Source: Centroberyx gerrardi (Eukaryota > Chordata > Actinopteri > Beryciformes > Berycidae). From it: 64,000 nucleotides of DNA. Within the stretch, counting starts at the first letter, position 1; each line of letters begins with the position of its first letter. A program made the translations under genes and the position numbers. Of the stretch, positions 1 to 10,778 are shown piece by piece. The DNA lies in the NCBI RefSeq assembly GCF_048128805.1, contig NC_136000.1:22066946-22130945 (forward strand), given 5' to 3'. A model generated the notes under the pieces. It saw nothing but the letters and a program-made list of their open reading frames with translations. It made no database searches and was not told the origin of the DNA.

Positions 1-122
1 AGCTTCAAATGTGAATTTACATGAATTTGAGTGTTTTCAAATATTTTATCTTTCTTTCAGGAAGGATTCCTCTTCAACTTACCACCAGGCTTAAGGGAAG
101 ACTATAAGAAAGTCGAAGAAAA

Positions 123-3100
123 ATGCATTCCTCTGCCTGGATGAATGGACAGTACCACCCCCAGGTTGGACAACCTTCACAAACCTCACAAGCTACTCAT
201 CAGCTCATCCAAGCTGTGAACACAATGAGAAATCAGAAAGCTGCGAGTTCAAATAACTCATCTCAGTATACACCTGTGAGAGCAAGTGTTCCACAGCCAC
301 AAAGTGTTTATTTCACCTCTTGTAATGGAGCTTACTCTAATGGACAGACATCTAATCGGCAGGCCTCAACAGTTCCTCAGCAGGCAGTCTCTTCTCAGCA
401 GGCACCAGCTGGAAGGACGTATAGAAATTGTCTTCTGTGGAATTTAAAATTTAGAAATGCAACTCATCAAACCGCATGTATTAATGCACAAAGTGGTAAT
501 CCTCCCGTGCCTAGGGTGGTAAACTATGTACCCCAAGTCACCACTCAGGAAGTTTTTCATCAGAACTCGCAGAATTCACCAAAGCAGAGCTCACCTAACA
601 TGATGCAAGCAAATGCTCCTTTCCTTTGGCAAATCATTCCATCAAATCAGAATCAACAAAATCCAATGTATGGGAAACAATCAATGGTGAGACAAGATAC
701 TAACTTTGCGGTTGACGGTCTCCAACATGATAGGGTTCAGAAAACCTTATTTCAGAGTGCAAACAGGGAATCGGTTCAATCTCTTTCAACAGCTTCCTCG
801 CTTCAGCATGCGCAGATGCCTTGCACCAGCACATCAGTGTCTGCCACCACCCACAACAAACAGACTGCTCATAACCAGAACCGTAGCAGTGGGTGCAGAC
901 TAAATAGCACTCAACATGGATTATCTTTGCACACCGCCCCGCCAAGTTGGATGTCTATCTCTCAACCTTTCAGGAACAACAGCCATGGCATTACAACAAA
1001 CTCATTAAGTGGACAGTCAGTCATGGGTCAGAAAACTGAAAACAATGGAAGAGAGGCCACTCTCTCTAGTAACTCTCAATCAAATCCACATAATTCCCAG
1101 TATGAAGCTAGCCTTTACTTTACTAAAAAAACAAATGGGTGCCCCATAAATTCTGCTGCGGACACAGGACAGCATATTCTCAACTGGCAAATGATGCCAG
1201 GGAATGCAGATAATCTATGTCAGTCTCAGACAGCAGGTTCAGATCATCATCATCTAGCGAATAATAATAATACTACACACTCTGGGAAAATTTTGCAGTT
1301 CATCTGCGGGGACAGGATGACAGAGTCTAGTCAAACCGTGCGGCCTGTGGCATCATCTGTCATTGAAAGTTGTAACTCAAACACCTCCCATTCCTCAATA
1401 CAGGCGTTGCCTAAACCCACCCATGGTGCTGTGTCGTCAACACAGCACAACTTGGAGGCCCAACCTCAACCTTGCTCTGTACCAAAGGGCTTCTACGTCA
1501 CAGTAACTGAAGATGGAAGCGGAAATGGATTCAAGGCAGACAGTATAGTTTTTCTTGGAGATAAAATGGATAACACAGTCCTGAAGGCGGCTTTGCATGC
1601 ATCTATATCAAATGATGCATCACAACTGCAGCAATTACCTGAGAGAATTTCACTGCAGAGAAATGAGACCCAATCATCTGTAGCAAACAATGCTGAACTA
1701 CCCGAAATGCCAGTCTCCTCAGTCAAGCGAAATGGCAGCAGTGATCACACATCTCCTGGTTGTGCAGGCCATAAAGCTGTTGCTGTTGTACAGCCACTGT
1801 CCCAGGAACACTACCAAGCTGCCCACAAGCAAGCCTTTTCTGAAAGGAGCAACCATCAGTGCAAACGCACTGCAAGAGATGAATTTGTTGGTAACCCTGA
1901 GAAGTTCTTTATTTCAAAAGCATTTGCAAAACACAATAAGTCTATAGATTTGACAGATGGATCTACCTCTTTAAAAGATGATTATAGGGTTCACCCGGAA
2001 GTCTCTAATGAAACAATATCCAACGCATCTTTGAACAGGGATTCAGGACCATCCAGTGGTGGAACATCTTCAGATTCAGCTGAGCCTGAAGATTCATCCC
2101 AAAATCATTCATATGCAGATGACACAGAATCTCAACAGTCTAATAAAATGCAAAGTGAACAATGTGTCACACCAACTGCTCAACAATCACAAACCACCAA
2201 AGTGCCTGTAAGCCGAAATAGTGAAATGAGCAAATGTGAGACACCAAAAGATCCAAATGCCAGTGTTTCAATGTTGTCCTCAGTTCCAATAATCCCATGG
2301 ACACTTGACAAATTAACTATGTTGGTAGAGGAGTGCATCAAAGTCCAGATGCAGTCTGAAGATTTTCCAGTGATTGATATTACAAAGAAATTATTAAGCA
2401 GTTTTTGGGAAGATGACGGTAAAAAATTTAGTCTGCTCAGCACGGGCTACAATAGTTTAATAGCCGAGGTTGAAGAATTCTGCAGCAAACATACAAAAGC
2501 AGACTCCGTCATACTCTCGCATATTCAACGCAGATCCTGTGAACTCAAAAGTTGCCATGTCCTCAAACACGATTATGTCCATTCCAAAATACCATACATG
2601 TCATCATGGTTGAATATCAATGAGCAGCTAGATGACATTGATAAAGAGTTTGGCTTCCCTTGGCCATTGAAGTATTGTCTACACAAACTTGAGAGTGACA
2701 GCCAGCCAAAACTGATTGGGACAGTCAATGGCATTCCTTCAGAAATTGTGAGCGAGATGCAAAATGAAGCCTTGCCTCAAACTGAGATTAAAACGTCTGA
2801 ATCGGATGATGAAAAACAAGCCTCAGGTGTTGCAGACACCTTTACACAAACCCCCTTTCCCAAAAACACAGCAACAACTGATTCCAGTGACCCGTATTCA
2901 TTTGAGATCCAGGTTTTGCCTCCAGATGAGGCCAAGATCATTTTTGACCAAGTGCAAAGTGAGATGTTAAAAAGTGAAAAGACTGACATTCAGATGGATA
3001 AATTCATGAATGGCTCTGTGGAGGATGAATTACCGGAGGTGATAGATGTCAAATCAAGCGAGGTGAAATTGGACAACAGGGAACAATCCCCCATAGAAGA

Positions 3101-4629
3101 GTTTTGTTGCATCACAAAGTGGATGGAAATGGTTTGTGGGTCTGACAACCTCTCACAGAGTAAATGCCAGTGCAAGCAAAAGCCAAGTCCCAAAGATTTT
3201 ACTGTGAAGAGCCTTGATGAGGCAGAAAAGACACTACAAAAGGTGAAACTGTGTGTGATCAGGTCAGATGGCGAATGTGACCCCACCATGGAAAGCAAGA
3301 AAAAGGCAAATGCTGATAAAACAATGGACAATCAAATATTGACATTTAGGTGGCCTGAGCAATGCACCAAAATCAGTGAAATCATTGACTTAACTGAAGA
3401 TGGTGATAATATACCTCACTCATATGCCAATATAGAACCAAAGAACATTTCTCTGCCAAGTGTAGGTAGTTGTCCGTCAAATAGTTCAGTCATTAGTGAA
3501 AAACAAAGTGAAAATCTCTCCAGCAGTAAAAGTGAAATCACCATTCAGTTGTCAGACCTTGAAGAGGACTGTGAACGAGCTCAACTAAAACCAACTGATA
3601 GTAGTCAGTCAAGCAGTTCAGTCATTAGTGAAAAGAATCTTTCCAGCAGTGAAAGTGAAATCGTCATCCGGACGTCAGACCTTGAAGAGGATTATGGACA
3701 AGCTCAGATGAAACCTACAGGCCCAGCAGAGTCTTTTGAGTCAAAGCAGACATCAACTGATAAAACAGATAAAGTTAGTTTTTTTGTGTCCTCCTCCTTG
3801 GGACAAGAGAATCTCCACAGTCCTGTCCTGAAAACAACTTTCAGCCTTGACAGTAAACATAAAAGTGATGGAAGAAAGCCCAAGAGACTGAAAAGTCCTG
3901 ATAGAATTTCTCTATCCCTGAAAAAGAGAAGGAAATGTAAAGGCCCTGTGGATGCTGATTTGCAGACTGCTCTTGAAGACATCTCAGAACATATGAAGAC
4001 TGTTTTTGACCCTAATGACTTTGAAGCTGTTGCCGCAAATGTTAGGTCTGTAAAACTGTCCCTGTTTGGCTCATCGTCACAGAGAAAGTACGTTTCAATT
4101 GGCTGCGGTATGAACCATATGACATCTCCAGAGAATTCGTCAAATCAAGTACCAATGCCTCCAGAAACTCTCACTGTGAATGTCAACTCCTGGCAGAGAA
4201 GGCCCTCAGAAACTGCCCCTGCGCTGGAACGTTCAGCCAAACAAGGCATTTATGAAGAATGGAGGCAGAGTTTTGTGCCAACAAAAATGAAACACGGACG
4301 CAAATTCTTAATACCGAAGTGTGCTTTAGACTCTGTGACTGATGTTTGCCACAAGAGACCTAAATCAGTTGACAACAACACTGCAAGAAAGCCATTGGCA
4401 GAACCCAAAATAACCAAATGGGCCCTTAATTGGAGGGCCAAACTTAAAATACAGAAGTCGAAGGAGGATGTGGTGACACCCAAACAACCTGCTGATGATA
4501 TGAAAAGTAAAGCTGAAATTGGGGACCACGCTGTCATGCCTCTTAAGGAGAACAATGTCTTGAAGTTCAGTGTGCTACCCAATACCTTCAACTTCAAAGA
4601 TGGAAATGAAGCCAGAGATTCTGTACTAG
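123..4629 (+). CDS. resf1: resf1 giant coding exon
   Basis: The exon begins at 61 after a pyrimidine-rich tract ending in CAG. An in-frame TAA at 105-107 precedes the ATG at 123, so this ATG is the likely start. The open frame runs 1502 codons and ends phase 1 at a consensus donor (CTAG|GTAAGTC) at 4629/4630; reading on into the intron would stop at 4650. The N-terminal half is low-complexity, with short His/Asn runs near 1245-1275. Residues from about 1121 to 1199 contain an imperfect tandem duplication. Confidence 0.9.
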
Positions 4630-6808
4630 GTAAGTCATACTATAATGTCTAGTTTATCTGTCAATGTCCATGACAGACTGAAATGAAATGGTGTGTTAAT
4701 GTAAATCATTATCAGACTAACTAATTAAATTGATTTGTTACGCCCACTCAAAAAAAAACTGAAAGGAAACATAGTAGGTATAGTGGAGCTATGTGTATCC
4801 AAATCTCAGACTTCTTTATTGACCAGTAACCAAACTAATACAAACATGTAACAATTTGTAAAATAGCTTTGGTCTTAAATTTCAGTAGGCCTATATTTCA
4901 GTGTCTCAGACACTGTATTCCCCCATACAACCTCCATTCTTGAGGGGTTCAGGTAAATGAGGTGCTGTATTATGTTGAGTTATTTACTTATGCTTTTAAC
5001 TTTGCCTTTGGAATTCGTTGCCAGAAAAAATGGTATATTGATGAAAAACACTGCCTTTTTTCAGGTAAGACTGACCTTGTTGAAGTAAAGGATTCACAGA
5101 TTGCTGTCAAGACACCAAGAGGTAACGCATAGAACTCTCTAATGGGATTGTATCAACTCTGTAGGATGTCTGCTGCATTTAACTTTCAAAAGTTTTGTTG
5201 AAACCTACATTGTTCAGTCTGTAAGATAAAAGTAAAGCTGAAACCGTGTCATCAGAGAAGGTTATGATACCTGGTAATGCAAAAAATTAAGTGTAAAGCA
5301 CTGAGGGATGCCATACAGCTGATTTTTAAAGAAATAATCGCCAACATTTTCATATAAATGTCTGTTTTGCTACTCTCTATCACCAATTGATATAACACCC
5401 AGTGTTGGGTAGGTTTTTCCTGGGAAAAATCCTATGGCGCACGGAAGTGATGCGATTTTAAGTTTCATCATCAGCAACAGCAATTTGCTTGAAATACATG
5501 TTCTTGGACCTCAGTAGTTGGCATGAGTAGCTGGCAAGTGTAGTGCAAACACCACAGAAATGACCACTTATCACCAAAGACATTGGCAAAATAAAATAAT
5601 ATAATCAAATAATAATAAAATATAAAATATAACACAATACCACTTTAAATATGTCTTTGGTCAATTAGTCACTACAAATGGAGATCTTTCCATCTATAGA
5701 TACCACGGTTGGGGCCATTCATTAATTGAATTGAGAATGCAAGATAAATTCCAATTCAGTTCCTGGAGTTGGAATTGCTCTAAGAAAACAGAATTGCAAT
5801 TGAATTGGAATGACAGGAAACATAATTGAATTCCATTAAATTCCATGAAATTCCACTTCTAGGAGAGGTTGTCTCGACTTGCTAAACATTATAATCAAAC
5901 ATGAATCAAATAAAAGACAGTTAACACAGTAAACAGTTAAGAAAACAGCAACACAGCTGGCCCGCATGTGTGGATATTGGTTTATATCATACGTCTCAAG
6001 GAAATCTCCACATAGTACACATTAGTTTCAGGATTGGTTACAGGGTCCATTATTGCAGGTTTCACTTTGTATGATATTCAGTATTGATAATATAACACTG
6101 TGTAATCTCAGATATATGGTAAGAGAAAAACCTAAAAAAAACATGGAATTTCATTGAATTAAATTCAACTTTCTGTTTTTTCAAATTCCAATTCCAATTC
6201 TGTTTCTGTTTTTTCAAATTCCAATTCCAATTCCTCAGTTGAATTGGAATTGATGAGCTCATTCATGAATTGAACCCAACCCTGATAGGTAAAATACACT
6301 TTTAGCTTTTGTTTTTTGGGCTCTTTGATTTTTTTGGATCCACTGATATAATGAGGTGTTTGTTGATTGCAAATGAAATTCAGTTATCAAGACACTAAAG
6401 GATTGACAGTAGTACCTGACTAGTTTTTGACGTTCTTGAATTTTTTTCCCTCTTTTTTGGAAGTAAACTGCTGGATGACAAAACCGACAACTCATTCTTA
6501 AAGTGCTTGAAATCCTCTGAAAGCTGTATTTACTCTGTAGCCTATTTTGTTAGTGAGTGCGTGTATGTATGAATGTATGTATGTGTATATACTGTATATG
6601 CATTATGTTTTTCTATTTTTTTTTGTGGTTATTTTGAGAGGGGGGTAGCCACGGTATTTGCTAATTACTATGAACAACACTAGGTGCATGGACCCCACAT
6701 CCTGAGAAGAAGTACTGTCCTCTACCTCGGTCAAACATTTCCCCCAGCCTCTTCCATGAGTTTCAGAAGAAATACATGGAGAAGACAGAGCCATCCATGG
6801 ATCAATAA
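123..6808 (+). CDS. resf1: Retroelement silencing factor 1 (RESF1/KIAA1551-like), three coding exons
   Basis: Coding exons are 123-4629, 5065-5121 and 6684-6808; they join in frame (both introns phase 1) to 1562 residues, against about 1750 in human. In mammals RESF1 binds SETDB1 and supports H3K9me3 silencing of endogenous retroelements in the nucleus. Recognition rests on short conserved islands in an otherwise disordered Ser/Gln/Asn-rich protein: a hydrophobic-acidic island at about residues 927-948 (FEIQVLPPDEAKIIF), a Cys-rich island at 992-1017 (FCCITKWMEMVC, ending CQC), basic stretches around 1265-1290, and the extreme C-terminus (about 1544-1562, LFHEFQKKYMEK), which resembles the human C-terminal MFQTYKQMYLEK. 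The neighbouring amn1 and etfbkmt genes support the call. The protein also carries several IDLT-type SUMO-interaction-like motifs. Identity is by motif memory, not alignment, so the symbol is likely but not proven. Confidence 0.85.
3483..3718 (+). repeat. resf1: Imperfect in-frame tandem duplication inside resf1
   Basis: Two copies begin at about 3483 and 3615. Both read SSVISEK, then NLSSS.SEI, then a hydrophobic strand, SDLEED and QL/QMKPT. The second copy lacks three codons (offset 132 nt at the start, 123 nt later). Each copy contains a beta-strand-like I-x-I-x-x-S-D-L-E-E-D motif, at residues about 1139 and 1180. Confidence 0.85.
5065..5121 (+). CDS. resf1: resf1 coding exon, 57 nt
   Basis: It lies between an acceptor (TTTTTTCAG) ending at 5064 and a donor (AGAG|GTAACG). 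It enters and leaves in phase 1, so skipping it would keep the frame. It encodes a short Lys/Val-rich segment (KTDLVEVKDSQIAVKTPR). No domain can be assigned. The exon is supported because it links the giant exon in frame to the C-terminal exon. Confidence 0.75.
5704..6284. mobile_element. hAT-like non-autonomous element in resf1 intron 2
   Basis: The ends are imperfect terminal inverted repeats: CACGGTTGGGGCCATTCA on the left and, in reverse complement, CAGGGTTGGGTTCAATTC on the right. An 8-bp target duplication with 6/8 matches flanks it (ATAGATAC at 5696-5703, ATAGGTAA at 6285-6292), as expected for hAT. Subterminal DNA is full of GAATTGGAATT-type repeats in both orientations. There is no transposase frame. 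A second element fragment is nested inside. Confidence 0.75.
5941..6062 (+). mobile_element. Nested fragment of the MITE family seen at 25.1-25.7 kb
   Basis: From GAAAACAGCAACACAGCTGG to the end TATTGCAGGTTT this matches 25582-25711 almost throughout (about 120 bp, few differences). It corresponds to the right end of that element, including its TTATTGCAGGTTT terminus, but the left half is absent. Confidence 0.75.
6684..6808 (+). CDS. resf1: resf1 terminal coding exon
   Basis: The acceptor is AACACTAG ending at 6683; the frame (phase 1) runs to TAA at 6806-6808. The last 19 residues (LFHEFQKKYMEKTEPSMDQ) resemble the conserved human RESF1 C-terminus. The strongest evidence for this exon is that a family-specific tail appears at the right place and in the right phase. 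Confidence 0.82.
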
Positions 6809-7149
6809 TCCTACTATAAAATGAGGAAAACTCTGTCCTTCTGTCTGTCTGTCTGCATCCATTTTGCTCCTCAATGGGTTGGCCAATCAACCCGCATCTC
6901 CGGGTATGGACTAGTATGACTGACAGGGTTTTTTTGGCAAGAGAAACAGTTATGTCAGATATTTCTTTTCTTGTTTCCCATGGAAATTGTATATTATTAG
7001 CCTATGCTTCATTTGAAACATTTCTATTGAGGACTATTATTTTTTCCTCTTCAGTTTTACTCATTTAAAAATACCTGTCTGTAAATTCTTGGCATTCAAT
7101 TCCTCCACTTTAAGTACTATTAAATCTCACCATGTTGAGTAAACAATTG

Positions 7150-7302
7150 AATAAATCTTTTATTCAAAATCTAAACTTGTTATACTAAGGGAATGTAGCT
7201 GCGAAGGAAACAAACTGAAAGTGTGTAGACTATATATGTCAGTTGCAAATCTTTATAACTTCATACTGTTTTTTCATATTTTTCTACATTTTTTTAAATA
7301 AA
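7150..7302 (+). terminator. Candidate poly(A) signals of resf1
   Basis: AATAAA occurs at 7150-7155 and again at 7297-7302, about 340 and 490 nt after the stop codon at 6808. Both lie in AT-rich sequence. The 3' untranslated region probably ends near one of them; choosing needs transcript data. Confidence 0.45.
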
Positions 7303-7467
7303 TGTTTTCATATAAAACAAGAAACGTGATCCAGTTTTTGTGTACTTTGAAGAATACTGTTTAACCTTATTCTCACCTTATTCTGTCTGCAAACATAGTT
7401 GAAGTCAAATCTGTCAGATAAGAACATGATAAATGTGTCAAATTGACTCCAAACATGATAGGAGGGT

Positions 7468-7637
7468 TAAATAATGCTTTCTCACCAGGGTTAAAATGGA
7501 GCATGATGCAGCAAGGGTATTCTACTTTGATCGATGAAAAAACAATATGAGGGAGCCTAAATAATGCTTTCCCAACAGTGTTTAAATGGGATGAGGCACC
7601 CAGTTGCAACACGCTATTCTAACTACATCATTGAAAA
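7468..7637. repeat. Imperfect tandem repeat, two units of about 75-80 bp
   Basis: Unit 1 (7468-7540) and unit 2 (7558-7637) both begin TAAATAATGCTTTC and both end in a variant of ATTCTA..T..AT..ATGAAAA/ATTGAAAA. The copies have diverged considerably. They lie in the resf1-amn1 intergenic region and have no coding potential. Confidence 0.6.
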
Positions 7638-7780
7638 GATGTGTAATGTGATCCCTAATCCTAACCTAATCATCATGAAATTTTAATGGCAAGGTCTTTT
7701 TTTCTAGGAAGTCCGAATAACGTTTTGATTGATGTGCTTAAACTTTGACCTTTTGTGTCATTCATTTGCGTCGTTTTTCT

Positions 7781-7810
7781 GTGTGTCTGTGTGTGTGTGT
7801 GTGTGTGTGT
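7781..7810. repeat. (GT)n microsatellite
   Basis: About 15 GT units with one interruption. It lies directly against a perfect TGACGTCA palindrome. Confidence 0.95.
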
Positions 7811-7830
7811 GACGTCATCTTTATGCAAAT
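7810..7830. promoter_or_regulatory. CRE palindrome plus octamer motif upstream of amn1
   Basis: A full CRE site (TGACGTCA, 7810-7817) is followed five bases later by a perfect octamer (ATGCAAAT, 7823-7830). It lies about 800 bp upstream of the amn1 start codon. Matches to short consensus sites can arise by chance; a regulatory role is inference only. Confidence 0.3.
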
Positions 7831-8492
7831 TACCGTCACGGTTGTTACATCAAATATGAGTTTTGAAAATTGTGCACATTGAATGCATTTTGTTTCAAAG
7901 CAATGGAAAATCATTCACAGTTTGGTCCTTGAACGCTGCTGTGCTAACTGCATTAAGTGATTGAAAAAGTGAACTCAGTATTTAGAAATGCTTGTAACTG
8001 TTGAGGCAAAAAAGCTGTCCTCGCTGTGGTACGGTGTTGTTCAGTAGGCTATTCAAGTTTTATTATCAATTGCATATATGGTGAACAGCATGCAGAGACA
8101 GTACTAGTCTGTCTGATGAATAAAAGAATAGGCTGACCAGACAGAAAAAGATAGAGCAAGGCCATTTATACAGTGGAATCAAGAAGTCCATGGGAAGATA
8201 CTGATGAGCTGAAGCTAATTAGAACCTGTGACAGGTACTGGGAGGGCAAAATATTACTCTGAATCAAAATACAGAGTGAGTAGTGGAAAATTACTGTATA
8301 GACAGTGGACATGGACTAACCCTAACCCTAACTACTGAGTCCAGAGTATAAGCTACATGTTTTTACATGGTTGTCTCAACATAACCAATTGTGAAAAACT
8401 GGAATTCATTTAGTATTGAAATGGAGTAATTTGTTAAATCCAGTAGTTGGCGGCAAAGCGACAAACGGGATAATAATCGCCATCAATAAATG

Positions 8493-8538
8493 AAGAAGAA
8501 GCAGAAGAAGAAAGAAGAAGAAGAAGAAGAAGAAGAAA
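8493..8538. repeat. GAA-rich purine tract upstream of amn1 exon 1
   Basis: AAGAAG-type trinucleotide repeats, mostly (GAA)n on the + strand, lie about 90-130 bp before the amn1 ATG. They may fall in its 5' untranslated region or core promoter. No TATA box is evident. Confidence 0.85.
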
Positions 8539-8623
8539 ACAAGAATAAACTAGAAAAATAGGACGATATAAACATAGACTGTAAAAAAAAAAGAAAAGAA
8601 AAAGGATATAAATCAGAAACACC

Positions 8624-8649
8624 ATGGCCATGGATTCGCTTTTTGATAT
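8624..8649 (+). CDS. amn1: amn1 exon 1 (26 coding nt)
   Basis: It encodes MAMDSLFD plus two bases of an Ile codon. The start has a strong Kozak context (ACACCATGG), and the donor is perfect (GATAT|GTAAGT). The joined reading FDICAEFVADSADNYLSDI aligns without gaps to human LDLCLWCFMKNISRYLTDI, which is why this tiny exon is accepted. A second Met at 8630 is an alternative start. Confidence 0.88.
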
Positions 8650-10746
8650 GTAAGTAACGTTAGAGGCGGAAGCCTGCAAACGTCATGTAGCCTAAACATG
8701 ATTTTAGAGCAGCTAACGTTAGTTAAGGGGCGTTGTTGACAGGCAAACGGAGTGGCTTATTGCTTCTATAAATCTGCGGTAACACACCATTGATTGCTGT
8801 TTTGTAAATGTTATTCTTCCGCCAAACTCCTCAACAGTAACAAGACAAGTGGTTGCTAAGCGACCCACAAACGCCGTGAGACCCTTTTGGGAAGATTCTC
8901 GGTCAACACGTTATACTAATTAATTAACTAATTAATTAACTGTGATGCATGGCATACGTGCGTTTTACAACGGCTTCCAACGTGTCTCAGCCTGTCAGAG
9001 CTGACCGATGCTATCCGTTTCATAAACAACTGCTGTATGTAGGTTAAACATAATCCAACAGGTGCCAGCAGGTGCACAGATGAAGGAATTCTCAAGATGA
9101 CGTTATGATAACTAGTAGCGTCTTGGGGCATACTGTAACGTTAGCGTAGGCTACGTTTAACATTGTGATTTAACATGATTTACAGAATTTATACTGTTGG
9201 GGACATTACACTAGCACGAGTGAAAACTAGCCTAATCATTCTTGTGCATTAAGTTAACTGTTCTTCAAATAAAATAATTGCCTAATTATATTAAAATATT
9301 CCTAATTTGTGGATGGCCTAGTTGTCAGTGAGCTCATCCCCCAACATCTGAGCATCTTGAGCAAGATACCTTACACTAGCTGGCTGACCTCAGCCATGTG
9401 ATGAAAAGACAGTTTCCTTTTTGGGGGATTATATAGGCTATATCAAAACTTTGCTGGGGACCCTGTGGAACCCCCTCTAGGACCCCATTTTGGGAACCCC
9501 TGTGCTGTCTGTAAGGGTACAGGTAGCCGCCAATATTTAAAAGTGTGAAAAGAAAGAACAGTCATGTAAATATTTTTTTTGTCTCACTAGACATTGTGTT
9601 TGTTGCTTCATGGCTCTGTTGAACAGGTGGATGGCTACACAGAAAAAGCCTCATGCCACATGCAAACAGACATGATGAACACATGTAAATTTGCACTTGC
9701 ACATACATGAGATGCAGAAATCCAAGCTGTAAGCAATTAGTGTTCCAAGTGTATGAGTATGTAGTCATTCATCAGTAAAGATAAGATTAAACTTTATTGA
9801 TCCCCATAAGGAAATTGGGTTTTTGCAGAGGCAGAAGTAATGGGATACAGTAGGAAAAAAAAAAAAAAAGATAAACAAACTGAAGTGAAAAAAAAAGAAA
9901 TTGTGATTAGACATGATTTCTATTTTATGATTTAGAGATCACTTAAGTGTAGGGTTTCTATGCAGGTCTGTAACAGATCTGAAATATATGAAAAATGAAT
10001 ATGATAATTTCCCGGTCTTGAACAGTTTGGGAATTACACAAAAGTCTGTATAAGTATTTACAGTTAGTGTTATTCAGTCCCAGTATACAAAAGGTTTTTC
10101 ATTCAGTAGGACAAACCTGTGTGAGCTCACTGGTTGGTATTCCGAGTCCTGTAAGTGTAATTTGTATTGAAAAAAACTCATGCTTATTGCAGAATGGAAG
10201 TATATGCAAATGATAAACATTAGTGACCCACACATACTGAAAAGTTTTAATTTCTTCTCCACTTGCTGCCATTTTTTGTGCAGTTGTGCAGAATTTGTGG
10301 CTGACTCTGCAGACAACTACCTCAGTGACATACGGACCTTACCTGTGGGCATAAAGGACAAGCTGGTGGTAAAAATGACTAGAAGACGGAAAGTCACTGA
10401 CGAGAACATTAGTGAGGTAGGCCCTGCAGGTGAAGATCGGTATGAGAACAATACAAACATTTTACACCTACTGTTTTCCTCCCTTGCCTCACCACCACTT
10501 GTCCTCTACCAGGAAGTAACTTGGAAGACACAACGAAAGGAAGGGAGGAGGGAAGGAAGGAAGGAAAGGGGACAAGAGGCTATAATCTGAGTTTCAGCAT
10601 CAAAGATAAAATATCAGTTCAACATATGTCCCTGTCAAATTTCATGTAGATGAATCATACATTTATCCATATAAATGAATGTTGATGTAGGACTTTGCCA
10701 CAAAGTTATCCTCAATGACAAAATCAGAAAACGAGACACATGAGGT

Positions 10747-10778
<32 letters not shown>

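Noticed and set aside
8316-8332. CTAACCCTAACCCTAAC, telomere-like repeat
   Set aside because: Fewer than three units, and similar GGTTAGG strings occur inside common fish repeats (as at 11734-11785); not evidence of a telomere fusion.
10180-10283. Upstream extension of the open frame into amn1 exon 2
   Set aside because: It precedes the acceptor at 10283, and the splice to exon 1 restores the conserved N-terminus.
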